NCBI GenBank assembly: GCA_002390745.1
Contig: DGQK01000063.1
Location: 132,724-187,445 of the forward strand
Direction of reading: 5' to 3'
Source: Bacteroidetes bacterium UBA4416
GTDB lineage: Bacteria; Bacteroidota; Bacteroidia; B-17B0; Aurantibacillaceae
DNA length: 54,722 nt
Position 1 is the first letter of the stretch, and each line of letters opens with the position of its first letter. This document shows positions 1-8,287 of this stretch, piece by piece. The translations under genes were made by a program, and so were the position numbers. The notes beneath the pieces were generated by a model. That model made no database searches, was not told the DNA's origin, and was given only the letters and a program-made list of their open reading frames with translations.

Positions 1-254
1 CTGCTGAAAACAACATCGTCCGGCGAAACCTTCCCGCACACCACCTCCTGTGTCTTGAAGAACTCGATCGGCAAAAAGGGAATCGCGGAATAATGGGAAA
101 TGGTTGACGGGTCTGTTTTTAAACTTTTAACAAAACGGCTGTACACCGCATTATTCTCAAGCTGGAAACGGAATACATCGAGGGCAAGGGTGTTAAAATC
201 GTCTTCAGAGGCAATAGTAAACAGTTTTTGACGTATGTCTTTTTCGTATGGCAA
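1..254 (-). CDS. LuxE-family acyl-protein synthetase, N-terminal fragment
   Basis: The frame runs off the left window edge, so only about 84 N-terminal residues are visible. They include DDFNTLALDVFRFQ, NAVYSRFVKSL and AIPFLPIEFFKTQEVV, a pattern I recognise from Bacteroidota acyltransferases of the LuxE/PaaK type (adenylate-forming, acyl-protein synthetase domain). No ATG lies in the open frame; the best start is a TTG at 252-254 giving (M)PYEKDIRQKL, which matches how relatives begin. The next gene diverges at 299. Family assignment rests on the N-terminal part only; the ATP-binding core is outside the window. Confidence 0.6.
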   Translation of the reverse strand, partial: MPYEKDIRQKLFTIASEDDFNTLALDVFRFQLENNAVYSRFVKSLKTDPSTISHYSAIPFLPIEFFKTQEVVCGKVSPDDVVFS

Positions 255-298
255 AGCGGCGGAATGAGATTTTTTTGTAAATTTATGCTGATTTATTT

Positions 299-784
299 AT
301 GATAAAGCCTGTTTGGAAATATTTATTTTTAGTAGCGGCGTTGACCTTTGGCAGCTATTCCTGTGTCAAGAAAACGACCTACCCCACCACGCCGGAAATT
401 GAATACAAGGAGTTCATTCCCTACCAAGGCGATACGGCCGATCTGGTTATTAAATTTACCGACGGCGATGGAGATATCGGCCTCTCCTCTATCAACGATT
501 CCACACGAAACTTATTCCTGACCTATTACTACAAGGATGTGGTTACCGGGAAATACACGGCCTACTATTCCTCCATGCTCAACGATACGCTCCGTACGGG
601 CTATGTGGTCAGGTCTCCGACCGAATCCTACAAAGGGAAACCCATCAGCGGGGAATACAGCATCAGGCTCCAGCAATACAGGCACAGCGTGCAGGTAAAA
701 CAGCTTAAATATGTGGTGGTGATGTACGACAATGCCGGCCATAAGAGCAATGTGCTGACCACCGACGAGATTAACGTTCCTTAA
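299..784 (+). CDS. lipoprotein of unknown function
   Basis: A 161-residue protein with a lipoprotein signal: basic start, hydrophobic core, then GSYSC with the lipid-modified Cys near residue 22. It is therefore likely anchored in a membrane facing the periplasm. The mature part carries an acidic FTDGDGDIG stretch, which looks like a calcium-binding type loop, followed by a beta-rich region ending in YDNAGHKSN. I know similar short lipoproteins in Chitinophagaceae but no function. It is divergently arranged with the LuxE-like gene and stands alone. Confidence 0.75.
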   Translation: MIKPVWKYLFLVAALTFGSYSCVKKTTYPTTPEIEYKEFIPYQGDTADLVIKFTDGDGDIGLSSINDSTRNLFLTYYYKDVVTGKYTAYYSSMLNDTLRTGYVVRSPTESYKGKPISGEYSIRLQQYRHSVQVKQLKYVVVMYDNAGHKSNVLTTDEINVP

Positions 785-892
785 TTACTCTGAGCGAAAA
801 AGAAGGCAGCGCAAAACCCTTATTTAACACGTTCCTCTTTTTTAATTTATTAACATAAATCCCCCCTGCATTGAAATAATTCGCTTTTTTAA

Positions 893-923
893 TTGCGTAA
901 CAGGGATTTAATCCTTAAAATTG
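893..923 (+). promoter_or_regulatory. putative Bacteroidota promoter for the 115-aa gene
   Basis: A TTG at 893-895 is followed, 20 nt later, by TAAAATTG at 916-923, one mismatch from the Bacteroidota -7 consensus TAnnTTTG. The start codon at 951 lies 27 nt downstream. The rest of the 785-950 gap is AT-rich and shows nothing else. Confidence 0.35.
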
Positions 924-950
924 CACCTTTAATAAATAAGCAACATTGTT

Positions 951-1298
951 ATGGCAGATATTCATTTATTGGGAATAAAATTTATTGAACAAAACACCCA
1001 GGACGGGTTGGAATTCACCTATAAACCAGATGTACCTAAGTTGAAAGTTATCGGTACCATCCTGATCGCAGCGGAAGAAGAAGAAGATGAAGGTTGTGTG
1101 TTCCTGACCCAAAAACAACTGAACCAGGTGCTATTGAATAAAGATATCGAGCTGAAACTGGTTGACGATACCTGGACGCCGGCCAAGCCCCTGAACAAGG
1201 ACCAGATCAAAAAAATAGGCCTGGTAACCATCGAAGCCGAATACCTGGGAACGGCAGGAGAGATCAGGTGCTACGAAGCCATTAAAGTTTCCGAATAA
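951..1298 (+). CDS. conserved small protein, unknown
   Basis: A 115-residue soluble protein with no signal peptide. It has a central acidic run (AAEEEEDEG near residues 41-49) and alternating hydrophobic segments that suggest a compact alpha/beta fold. I do not recognise the family. It is followed by a strong terminator and then cdsA only 48 nt away, so it is probably transcribed alone from the promoter at 893-923. ATG at 951 is the first in frame and fits the promoter. Confidence 0.65.
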   Translation: MADIHLLGIKFIEQNTQDGLEFTYKPDVPKLKVIGTILIAAEEEEDEGCVFLTQKQLNQVLLNKDIELKLVDDTWTPAKPLNKDQIKKIGLVTIEAEYLGTAGEIRCYEAIKVSE

Positions 1299-1319
1299 GT
1301 TTTACATTTTAATAGATGT

Positions 1320-1346
1320 CCCTCTCGATCAGAGAGGGATTTTTTT
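1320..1346 (+). terminator. rho-independent terminator abutting the cdsA start
   Basis: CCCTCTC (1320-1326) pairs perfectly with GAGAGGG (1332-1338) across a 5-nt loop and is followed by ATTTTTTT. It ends the 115-aa gene. The T-run touches the cdsA ATG at 1347, so the same hairpin lies where cdsA would have its ribosome binding site. Confidence 0.8.
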
Positions 1347-2231
1347 ATGGCATTAAATCTAAAAACACTTGGCACACGCACAGTCACAGCAGCCGTATTT
1401 GTGGCTGTTCTGCTGAGCTGTATCCTGTTTCACTACCTGTCTTTCGCCGCTCTCTTTTTTGTGGTATCGGTATGGGGATTGTATGAATTCTATCAACTGG
1501 CCGAAAAGCTGGGCGCAAAACCGTATAAAGTGATCGGGCTGCTTTGCGGCGCCTTACTGTTCCTATACAGCGTTGCCGCGAACACACAAACCGGTGCATT
1601 CCTTCATGTCCGCATCGTTTTTCCATTGATCCTTGCGCTCGGCTTTCTGATCTTTGCCGTAGCCCTGTTTGATAATAAGCCTAACACCATCCTTAACCTT
1701 ACCTATACAATTACCGGCATCATCTACTCCGTGGTTCCTTTCATGCTGCTACTTTCGATTTCGTGCTACGGCTCGGTCGAATGGCGCCTGGATAGCGGCT
1801 CCAGCCTCTGGGCCGTCAATATGCATCCCTACAATTTTCACTATGTACTCGGCATCATCCTGCTCATCTGGGCCAGCGACACCGGCGCTTACCTGGTAGG
1901 AAGCCTCATCGGAAAACACAAGCTCTACGAGCGCATCTCTCCCGGCAAAACCTGGGAAGGCTCTATCGGGGCAGCTATTCTCAACATCGGATGCGCTTAT
2001 ATCATCTCTTTATGGTTTACTGAGCTGGCGTTTGTTCACTGGGCCGTGATCTCGGTACTGGTGAGTATTTTTGGCACCATGGGCGACCTCGTGGAATCCA
2101 TGCTCAAGCGCCAGGCAGGCGTAAAAGATTCGGGAAAAATCATGCCCGGCCATGGAGGTATTTTAGACCGTTTCGATAGCCTCTTGTTCGTTTCGCCCTT
2201 CATTTATGCTTACCTGAAGCTGGTGCTTTAG
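1347..2231 (+). CDS. cdsA: phosphatidate cytidylyltransferase
   Basis: Makes CDP-diacylglycerol from CTP and phosphatidic acid, the precursor of phosphatidylethanolamine and other phospholipids, in the inner membrane. The 294-residue protein is largely hydrophobic with about eight membrane segments. The family signature is complete near the C-terminus: SPGKTWEGS, then GDLVESMLKRQAGVKD and GHGGILDRFDS, including the metal-binding and catalytic acidic residues. The start MALNLKTLGTRT matches relatives, so the ATG directly after the terminator hairpin at 1320-1346 is credible. No promoter is visible in the 48-nt gap; the gene may rely on read-through or on a promoter inside the previous gene. 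Confidence 0.95.
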   Translation: MALNLKTLGTRTVTAAVFVAVLLSCILFHYLSFAALFFVVSVWGLYEFYQLAEKLGAKPYKVIGLLCGALLFLYSVAANTQTGAFLHVRIVFPLILALGFLIFAVALFDNKPNTILNLTYTITGIIYSVVPFMLLLSISCYGSVEWRLDSGSSLWAVNMHPYNFHYVLGIILLIWASDTGAYLVGSLIGKHKLYERISPGKTWEGSIGAAILNIGCAYIISLWFTELAFVHWAVISVLVSIFGTMGDLVESMLKRQAGVKDSGKIMPGHGGILDRFDSLLFVSPFIYAYLKLVL

Positions 2232-2354
2232 CATGGAGAGAGGCCTCTGATCGTCGGTTTACAGGACTTCAGCCATCAAAAAGGCCATCTCCCCGATTCC
2301 GGCATTTATCAAGAAAACAGCGTTGATAACCAAGCCCTATTTTCTGCCAAAATC

Positions 2355-2384
2355 CTTGCAATCCTAGAATTTTTACTAATTTTG
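2355..2384 (+). promoter_or_regulatory. putative promoter of glutamate dehydrogenase
   Basis: CTTG at 2355-2358 is followed, 18 nt later, by TAATTTTG at 2377-2384, an exact match to the Bacteroidota -7 box TAnnTTTG. The start codon at 2428 would have a leader of roughly 35 nt. Confidence 0.5.
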
Positions 2385-2427
2385 TAGCCCTAACTACATA
2401 AAAAATTTAACCAAAACTAAAACGAAT

Positions 2428-3699
2428 ATGTCGACACAAACCGCACAGGAAACAGCTCACGAATCTATGTTCGAAGCCGTATTAGCCCGCTTAGATGTAG
2501 CTGCCAAATTGATGAATATGTCTGAAGACGTTGCCACGATATTACGCAGTCCGATCAAACAGGTAAAAGTAAGCTTACCGGTGATGATGGACAACGGCAA
2601 GATTCAGGTATTTGAAGGCTACCGTATCGTGCATTCCACTATTTTAGGCCCTTCTAAAGGTGGTATCCGTTACGCCATGGATGTGAACCAGGATGAAGTG
2701 ATGGCCCTGGCTGCCTGGATGAGCTTTAAATGCGCTGTGGCAAACCTGCCTTACGGCGGTGCCAAAGGCGGTATTAAATGCGACCCGCGCGCAATGAGCG
2801 TAGGCGAGCTGGAGCGCTTGACCCGTGCCTACGCCATGTCGATGAAAGATGTATTCGGTGTGAATAAAGATATTCCTGCCCCGGATATGGGAACTTCAGG
2901 CAGAGAAATGGCCTGGATCCTGGATGAGTTCAACAAAGTTACAGGCGAAGACAGCCCGGGCGTTATTACCGGCAAGCCAATCGTGATCGGCGGCTCCCTG
3001 GGCCGTGATGCGGCTACAGGACGTGGTGTGATGGTAAATACCCTCGCCGCCCTGAAAAAAATGAACCTGAACCCGAAAGAGGTAACCGCTGCCGTGCAAG
3101 GTTTCGGTAACGTAGGCTCTCATGCTGCCCGCTTATTATCCGAGCAAGGCATTAAGATCGTTGCCATCGGCGACCATACCGCGACCTTCTACAATGAGAA
3201 AGGCATCGACATCAAAGCGGCTTTAGACTTTGTTGCTAAAAATAACCGCGTGCTGAAAGGCTTTACCGGCGGTACAGAAATCAAAGCGAACGAGATCATT
3301 ACCTGCAAATGCGACGTATTGGTTCCTGCAGCTTTACAAAATGTGATCACCGAGGAGCTGGCACACAGCATCCAGGCGAAACTGATCGTAGAAGGTGCCA
3401 ACGGACCTACCATGCCGGAAGCAGATCCGATCCTGAATGAGAAAAACATCATCGTGGTTCCGGATATCCTTGCCAATTCGGGCGGTGTAACCGTATCTTA
3501 TTTTGAGTGGGTACAAAACAAAGCCGGCTACTACTGGAGCGAAGAAGAAGTAAACAGCAAGCACGACGAGAAAATGGAAGTGGCATTTGCCCATGTTTGG
3601 AAAAATGCAGCCGACTTTAAAACGTCGATGCGTATTGCTGCCTACATCACTGCTTTACAAAAAATTGAGCAGGGCGTTAAATTAAAAGGAAACTACTAA
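2428..3699 (+). CDS. gdhA: Glu/Leu/Phe/Val family dehydrogenase (glutamate dehydrogenase)
   Basis: Interconverts glutamate with 2-oxoglutarate and ammonia using a nicotinamide cofactor, linking carbon and nitrogen metabolism in the cytoplasm. The 423 residues match the hexameric, roughly 420-residue class. The substrate pocket motif YGGAKGGIKCDP lies near residue 110, PAPDMGTSGREM near 150, and the Rossmann dinucleotide motif QGFGNVGSHAA near 225. The C-terminal part has NSGGVTVSYFEW, typical of this family. The gene has its own promoter (2355-2384) and terminator (3724-3753) and forms a single transcription unit. Cofactor preference cannot be settled from what I can read. Confidence 0.95.
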   Translation: MSTQTAQETAHESMFEAVLARLDVAAKLMNMSEDVATILRSPIKQVKVSLPVMMDNGKIQVFEGYRIVHSTILGPSKGGIRYAMDVNQDEVMALAAWMSFKCAVANLPYGGAKGGIKCDPRAMSVGELERLTRAYAMSMKDVFGVNKDIPAPDMGTSGREMAWILDEFNKVTGEDSPGVITGKPIVIGGSLGRDAATGRGVMVNTLAALKKMNLNPKEVTAAVQGFGNVGSHAARLLSEQGIKIVAIGDHTATFYNEKGIDIKAALDFVAKNNRVLKGFTGGTEIKANEIITCKCDVLVPAALQNVITEELAHSIQAKLIVEGANGPTMPEADPILNEKNIIVVPDILANSGGVTVSYFEWVQNKAGYYWSEEEVNSKHDEKMEVAFAHVWKNAADFKTSMRIAAYITALQKIEQGVKLKGNY

Positions 3700-3723
3700 G
3701 AGAATATTCCCTTTTTGTGAAAG

Positions 3724-3753
3724 AAGCCCTGTCAATCGTGACGGGGCTTTTTT
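3724..3753 (+). terminator. terminator after glutamate dehydrogenase
   Basis: AAGCCCTGTC (3724-3733) pairs with GACGGGGCTT (3740-3749) with one G-T wobble, followed by a run of T. Confidence 0.85.
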
Positions 3754-3765
3754 GTTGAAACAAAC

Positions 3766-3913
3766 AGAACGCAGATAACGCAGACAGGACGGATCAGAAC
3801 ACATGAATATAAGTTTAGCCTTTCAGACCAAACACCCCAAAGGCAAATCGAACTATTAGCAGGAGGTTTAGCCAGATCATTATCATCCATAAAATCAACG
3901 TTATCAGCGTTCT
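3766..3913. repeat. 148-bp intergenic element with 15-bp inverted ends
   Basis: AGAACGCAGATAACG at 3766-3780 is matched by its reverse complement, with one mismatch, at 3899-3913 (CGTTATCAGCGTTCT). The element fills almost all of the gap between the terminator and the kinase-like gene at 3931. No ORF is inside it. A degraded similar stretch (GGATAACACAGATCA) lies at about 4934-4948. Confidence 0.5.
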
Positions 3914-3930
3914 ATAAAAATACAAGCACG

Positions 3931-4389
3931 ATGGAAGCCATTATTTTTTGCGGCATACAGGCCAGTGGGAAAAGCAGCTTTTTCAAAGAGCGCTTTTTCA
4001 GATCGCACATGCACTTATCCCTCGACCTGCTGAACACCAGGAACCGCCTGGGGAAGTTTATGGAAACCTGCCTGAGCACGCAAATGCCTTTTGCGATCGA
4101 TAATACCAATCCTACGCGGGCAGAAAGAGAAGGCTATATCCGGGCCGCCAAAGCACGGCAATATAAAGTAATTGGCTATTATTTTAAATCGGTGATCGGC
4201 GATGCCCTGCTCCGCAACAGCCTGCGCCAGGGCAAAGAGCTCATCCCGGAGAAAGGCCTGAAAGCGACGTACAACAAATTGCAGCTTCCGGTATGGGAAG
4301 AAGGCTATGACGAATTGTACTATGTGGAACTGACGGCAGATGGCTTTGTGGTAAGGGAATGGACAACCGAAACCAATAGCAGCTTATGA
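3931..4389 (+). CDS. polynucleotide-kinase-like P-loop protein
   Basis: A 152-residue P-loop NTPase. Walker A is GIQASGKSS at residues 8-16, and DNTNPTRAERE begins at residue 57. This layout belongs to the polynucleotide kinase/zeta-toxin-like group, as in the kinase domain of PNKP and T4 Pnk, which transfer phosphate from ATP to 5'-OH nucleic acid ends. No phosphatase domain is present and the protein is short, so the kinase stands alone. It overlaps the endonuclease V gene by 4 nt (ATGA), which suggests translational coupling and a shared role in nucleic acid processing. The true substrate is unknown; a small-molecule kinase is an alternative. Confidence 0.7.
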   Translation: MEAIIFCGIQASGKSSFFKERFFRSHMHLSLDLLNTRNRLGKFMETCLSTQMPFAIDNTNPTRAEREGYIRAAKARQYKVIGYYFKSVIGDALLRNSLRQGKELIPEKGLKATYNKLQLPVWEEGYDELYYVELTADGFVVREWTTETNSSL

Positions 4390-4901
4390 TCCTTGCATTC
4401 GACACTTATTACGATCCGGGCGGCAAAGCCAAAACGGTATGCCTGGCCTTTGAGCAATGGAATGATGCCCAACCACTCGCCATTCATGCAGCCTATATGG
4501 AAAACGTAGCTGACTACACACCCGGCGAGTTCTATAAGCGGGAGCTGCCCTGCATTCTTGATCTTTTCAGGAAACTGCCTTATGAAGACATAGAGGCGAT
4601 CGTCGTGGATGGTTTTGTGTTTCTGGACGATGAGGGAAAGCCCGGACTGGGTTTCCATTTGCATCAAACGCTGGAAGAAAAAATTCCGGTGATCGGTGTG
4701 GCGAAGACGAACTTTGCCTCTCTCGAACACAACAAAATAACGGTATTGAGAGGCGAGAGCCAGAAGCCTTTATATGTCACGGCCATCGGTGTTGATCCTC
4801 AAAAGGCTGCACAACAAGTACATCGCATGGCGGGCGACTACCGCTTTCCTGCTCTCCTGAAGCAGCTGGATCAATTGACGAAGGAATGGAGCGCGGATTA
4901 A
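4386..4901 (+). CDS. nfi: divergent endonuclease V
   Basis: Endonuclease V nicks DNA or RNA near deaminated adenine (inosine). In this 171-residue protein I see the family landmarks in order: an N-terminal strand with FDTYY, YTPGEFYKRELP near residue 42 (YxPG motif), VVDGFVFLDDEGKPGLG near residue 75 (metal-binding Asp), IGVAK near residue 107, and a final strand with YVTAIGVD. It is shorter and more divergent than the usual 210-230 residue bacterial proteins, and the C-terminal catalytic region is reduced, so activity is uncertain. It is coupled to the kinase-like gene upstream and followed after 2 nt by a hairpin repeat. Confidence 0.7.
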   Translation: MILAFDTYYDPGGKAKTVCLAFEQWNDAQPLAIHAAYMENVADYTPGEFYKRELPCILDLFRKLPYEDIEAIVVDGFVFLDDEGKPGLGFHLHQTLEEKIPVIGVAKTNFASLEHNKITVLRGESQKPLYVTAIGVDPQKAAQQVHRMAGDYRFPALLKQLDQLTKEWSAD

Positions 4902-4903
4902 AT

Positions 4904-4931
4904 CCCTTGTTGGTGATAACTCCAACAAGGG
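4904..4931. repeat. CCCTTGTTGG hairpin (copy 1)
   Basis: CCCTTGTTGG (4904-4913) and CCAACAAGGG (4922-4931) form a perfect 10-bp stem with an 8-nt loop. There is no T-run. The same stem recurs at 14892, 15036, 21813 and 43090. It lies between convergent genes. Confidence 0.75.
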
Positions 4932-4962
4932 CCGGATAACACAGATCAAGCAGGAACAGCGA

Positions 4963-6165
4963 TCAAACCGCCGCCTTCAGCCTCGCATTTTTCTTCCCGG
5001 CCATTAATAGAATGACCAAAGCCCAGAGGCTGCATACCGCCATCACACCGGTCATCGGTAAAGCAGTGCTGGCGTTGAGCATGCCCACAATGGCAGCCGC
5101 GGCTGCGCCAAAGCCCATCTGGATGGAACCCATCAGTGCGGAGGCGCTTCCCGCCTCTTTCTCAAACGGCGCCATCGACAAGGCCGCTGAATTCGGGAAG
5201 TTAAAGCCCTGGCAGCTCAGGAATAAGAAGATCAGGGCGATCAGCCCATACAGGTTAAGCACATCGAACAAGCTCCCGAGAAACAGGCACAATCCGAAAA
5301 TGCTTTGCAGAATCAATGTGAACTTCACGATCTGCACGCTGGTGTATTTCCTGAGTAGAAAATTATTGAGCTGGCTGGCCGTAATAAGACCGGAGGCAAT
5401 GATCGCGAAGACAATACCGTAGCCCTTCTCGCTCACACCATGTAATTTCAGTAAGACGAATGGCGAGCCTGCCAGATACGCGAAAAGCCCGGCCGCGGCA
5501 ATGGAGCCTGACAAGGTATACATGTAAAATTGCCGCTCTTTCATCACGGTTTTAAAGCTCGACAGGATATCCACCGCTTTTAAGGAAAACGTCGGATCGG
5601 GCTGCTTGCTTTCCGGCATCAGGAATACCACCGCCAGCAGCACCAACAAGGAGATAAGGCCCAACACCAGGAACACCGATTGCCAGCCGAAACCTTCAAT
5701 GAGGAAGCTCCCCGCCGTAGGTGCCAGGATGGGCGACACGCCGAGAATGAGGATCATCATCGAAAAGATCTTCGCGCTTTCCTCTACCGGGAAGAGGTCG
5801 CGGATAATGGCCCGCGGCGCGACCATCGTGACGCAACCGCCCAAAGCCTGGAATAAGCGGAACACGATGAGCACTTCCACCGACGTAGAAACCGCACAAC
5901 CAACAGAGGCCAGGATATAAAGCCCCATGCCGATGTACAAAGGACGTTTACGCCCGAAACGGTCGAGCAATGGCCCGCTAATGAGCTGCCCTAGGCATAC
6001 GCCCACAAAGAAGCTGGCCAGCGTGTAGGAAACCATGTCCACCGGGCAGCTCAGGTCTTTGGCAATAGCCGGAAACCCTGGGAGGTACATATCGATAGAG
6101 AAAGGACCAATAGCTGAAAGCAGGCCGAGAATGAGAATGACAAGGAGGCGTTGGCCTTTTTCCAT
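4963..6165 (-). CDS. MFS drug exporter, Bcr/CflA type
   Basis: A 400-residue inner-membrane proton antiporter with 12 predicted membrane segments. The signature regions are GPFSIDMYLPGFPAI in helix 1, the motif-A loop LLDRFGRKRPLYIG between helices 2 and 3, and FRLFQALGGC with APRAIIRDLF in helix 4-5, all typical of the Bcr/CflA subfamily (bicyclomycin, chloramphenicol, sulfonamide export). The actual substrate is not predictable. It is convergent with the endonuclease V gene and diverges from the SnoaL-like gene. A -7 box (TATCTTTG, minus strand, 6211 to 6204) supports the ATG at 6165. Confidence 0.88.
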   Translation of the reverse strand: MEKGQRLLVILILGLLSAIGPFSIDMYLPGFPAIAKDLSCPVDMVSYTLASFFVGVCLGQLISGPLLDRFGRKRPLYIGMGLYILASVGCAVSTSVEVLIVFRLFQALGGCVTMVAPRAIIRDLFPVEESAKIFSMMILILGVSPILAPTAGSFLIEGFGWQSVFLVLGLISLLVLLAVVFLMPESKQPDPTFSLKAVDILSSFKTVMKERQFYMYTLSGSIAAAGLFAYLAGSPFVLLKLHGVSEKGYGIVFAIIASGLITASQLNNFLLRKYTSVQIVKFTLILQSIFGLCLFLGSLFDVLNLYGLIALIFLFLSCQGFNFPNSAALSMAPFEKEAGSASALMGSIQMGFGAAAAAIVGMLNASTALPMTGVMAVCSLWALVILLMAGKKNARLKAAV

Positions 6166-6203
6166 AACACAAATAAAAAGGAAGATTGATAAAAAAGAGA
6201 GTG

Positions 6204-6211
6204 CAAAGATA
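6204..6211 (-). promoter_or_regulatory. putative -7 box for the MFS gene
   Basis: On the minus strand the sequence reads TATCTTTG, an exact TAnnTTTG match, 38 nt upstream of the ATG. I see no clear -33 box at the usual distance. Confidence 0.4.
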
Positions 6212-6252
6212 ACAATGCTTGTTCAATGAAGTTTAATTTATTGTTTATTTTT

Positions 6253-6642
6253 ATGACCATGACAGCTGCCGAAAAAGAACAGATCATCTCCCGCTACGTG
6301 AAAGCTTACAATGCCAAAGACGTAGCTACCATGATGGCGGACATGGCTCCTGACATCGTCTTCGAAAATTACCTGAACGGGCTCTGCAACATGCGGCTTG
6401 AAGGGCTTGAAGCCTTTCGACAACAAGCTGAGCAGGCGCTCGCTGTATTTACAGAGCGCAGGCAAACCATTACCGGCTTTAACCACAGCGGCGATCAAAC
6501 GGAGATTGCGATTAGCTACAAAGCCACATTGGCCAACGACCTGCCGAATGGCATGAATAAAGGAGATGTACTGGAGCTAAGCGGCAGATCGGTATTTACA
6601 TTTTCCGGAAACAGGGTGCTAAAGCTGGAAGATCATGCCTGA
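6253..6642 (+). CDS. SnoaL-like / NTF2-fold protein
   Basis: A small protein of about 130 residues with the NTF2-like pattern: an N-terminal helix EKEQIISRYVKAYNAKDVATMMADMAPDIVFE split across helix and first strand, then LEGLEAFRQQAEQ and a C-terminal sheet ending FSGNRVLKLEDHA. Such proteins are small-molecule-binding folds or isomerase-like enzymes; no specific reaction can be assigned. The frame opens at 6226, but the ATG codons at 6253 or 6259 (MTAAEKEQ) are better starts, since the extra residues look like leader sequence. Confidence 0.75.
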   Translation: MTMTAAEKEQIISRYVKAYNAKDVATMMADMAPDIVFENYLNGLCNMRLEGLEAFRQQAEQALAVFTERRQTITGFNHSGDQTEIAISYKATLANDLPNGMNKGDVLELSGRSVFTFSGNRVLKLEDHA

Positions 6643-6769
6643 TCCTGGCCGGAATAGCCCTGTGAACAAACAAAACGAATGATCAACCGACAGCTACGGA
6701 TGTACATTTCCTTCCCTGCTTAAGGAAAAAGTGCCTAGTTTTACCGACAGGTATTAATTGATAAAGGCC

Positions 6770-8260
6770 ATGCAGACACAAGACCATTCCGAACTCCTCC
6801 GGCAAGCGGGCGAAGCCCTCAACGATGTCCTGAAAGAAGGACGCATCTACTACCAGGAAAAGATCAAAACACGCTACGGCTCGCAGGGCGGAAGTATTTA
6901 CTTTGTAGAAAACGGTACCGTTTACGATTACAGCAACCAGGACGAGGCTATGCAGGAAGAGGTGCAGGCCATTGACGACAAGATCGACAGCCTTGTTCCG
7001 GAGATCAATCCTGACACGCTGTTCAGCATGCAGCCGCCTTTCACGAAAGTACAGTTCATCTTTCAGAAAAACCATCCGGTAGTGTTCAAGGTTATGACTG
7101 TGGCAGACCTGCTGGAGGATCTGAAACATCATACTCTCCGGAATTATGCCACACGCCTCAAAGAAGGTGATGAATTTGAATACATGGAGTCGCTGATCCG
7201 CTTTGAGCCCCAGGCCGACGAGATCGGAATGTTTATAGACACAAGCCTTAAGACCAAAAATACATTTCGCTCCCTGGCAAGCCTGAGCGACGACTCTGTG
7301 CTTGACTGCCTCTACGCTACTCTGGGAAACAGTCTTCAGCGGCTTTACCTGAAGCTGGAAAAGGGCAGCCTTACGGCTCATTCAGAGCCGGCTTTCCCCG
7401 AATGGAGCCTGCCTCTGCTGCAACAACAAAGCATCTTATTGGAACCTTCCTATCAGAAAAGCAAGGATGATTCCCTGGAAGCCAAAAGGCTCAGGCACGG
7501 GCATTACCAAAGTTTCGGCAGGATGGACGAGCAATTGATCTATTTGAACATCGGAGGTTTCCGCAGCATCAAGTGGCCGGAAGACAGTCACTCCCATATT
7601 TCCGAGATCATGCGCGTGATCTATACCGCCGACTCTACGGTGCTTATCACCGATGGCATGTCGGACATGTACCTCGGCAGAAAAGACCATGAGCAATACA
7701 ACGGCACCGGCCTTGAATTTTACGTGGAGTTTGAAGGACATGTACCGTTCAATACCGTGAAAGACCACTTCTGCCTGGCCCTGATGAACAGCGTTTCACA
7801 GATTGCGCTTAAGCACGGCGATTTTAAAAAGCTGATGGAGAACCTTAACTACGTAACCATCGAATTCAACGAAGGTAACGTGGAGCTGTGGGTGGTAAAG
7901 GACAACGACAGCAATAAGGATATTTCAACCTTCTTTGAAGCCAAACAGTATAAAGGCGATAAATTCGGCACACTCCTGGGAATGGAGTCGGCACGCGTTC
8001 CGAAAAGCATGGTACTCAATAAGGAAGAGGTGTTGCTGGTTAACGTCAAACCCTTCGGGCAGGAATGGCTGAAGCCTTCTAAGCTCAAAAGCAAGAGTGA
8101 TGAGGTGCAGGCTAAAACCAGGCTTGACATGATGGAAACATTCAGGGCATCGGGCGAGGCGAATAAAATTCCTGTTACATACACTAAAGGCGGGAAAAGC
8201 AAGCAACCGGAGAAGTCCGGCATCGTACAGACGGAAATCCTTCCCCGCGGGCTGTTATAA
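6770..8260 (+). CDS. SUFU-like domain protein
   Basis: About 496 residues, soluble. The middle part holds ADSTVLITDGMSDMYLG followed by TGLEFYVEFEGHVPF, the pattern of suppressor-of-fused-like domains, which in bacteria occur in immunity proteins and large hypotheticals. The N-terminal 200 residues (starting MQTQDHSELLRQAG) and the C-terminal 100 are not recognised; the C-terminus is basic and low-complexity (KLKSKSDEVQ, TKGGKSKQPEKSG). The frame is open from a TTG at 6758, but the ATG at 6770 lies sensibly downstream of a TAGTTTTA box at 6736-6743. No partner toxin is visible nearby. Confidence 0.65.
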   Translation: MQTQDHSELLRQAGEALNDVLKEGRIYYQEKIKTRYGSQGGSIYFVENGTVYDYSNQDEAMQEEVQAIDDKIDSLVPEINPDTLFSMQPPFTKVQFIFQKNHPVVFKVMTVADLLEDLKHHTLRNYATRLKEGDEFEYMESLIRFEPQADEIGMFIDTSLKTKNTFRSLASLSDDSVLDCLYATLGNSLQRLYLKLEKGSLTAHSEPAFPEWSLPLLQQQSILLEPSYQKSKDDSLEAKRLRHGHYQSFGRMDEQLIYLNIGGFRSIKWPEDSHSHISEIMRVIYTADSTVLITDGMSDMYLGRKDHEQYNGTGLEFYVEFEGHVPFNTVKDHFCLALMNSVSQIALKHGDFKKLMENLNYVTIEFNEGNVELWVVKDNDSNKDISTFFEAKQYKGDKFGTLLGMESARVPKSMVLNKEEVLLVNVKPFGQEWLKPSKLKSKSDEVQAKTRLDMMETFRASGEANKIPVTYTKGGKSKQPEKSGIVQTEILPRGLL

Positions 8261-8287
8261 AGAGCAGGTCCGAAACATCATCATGCA

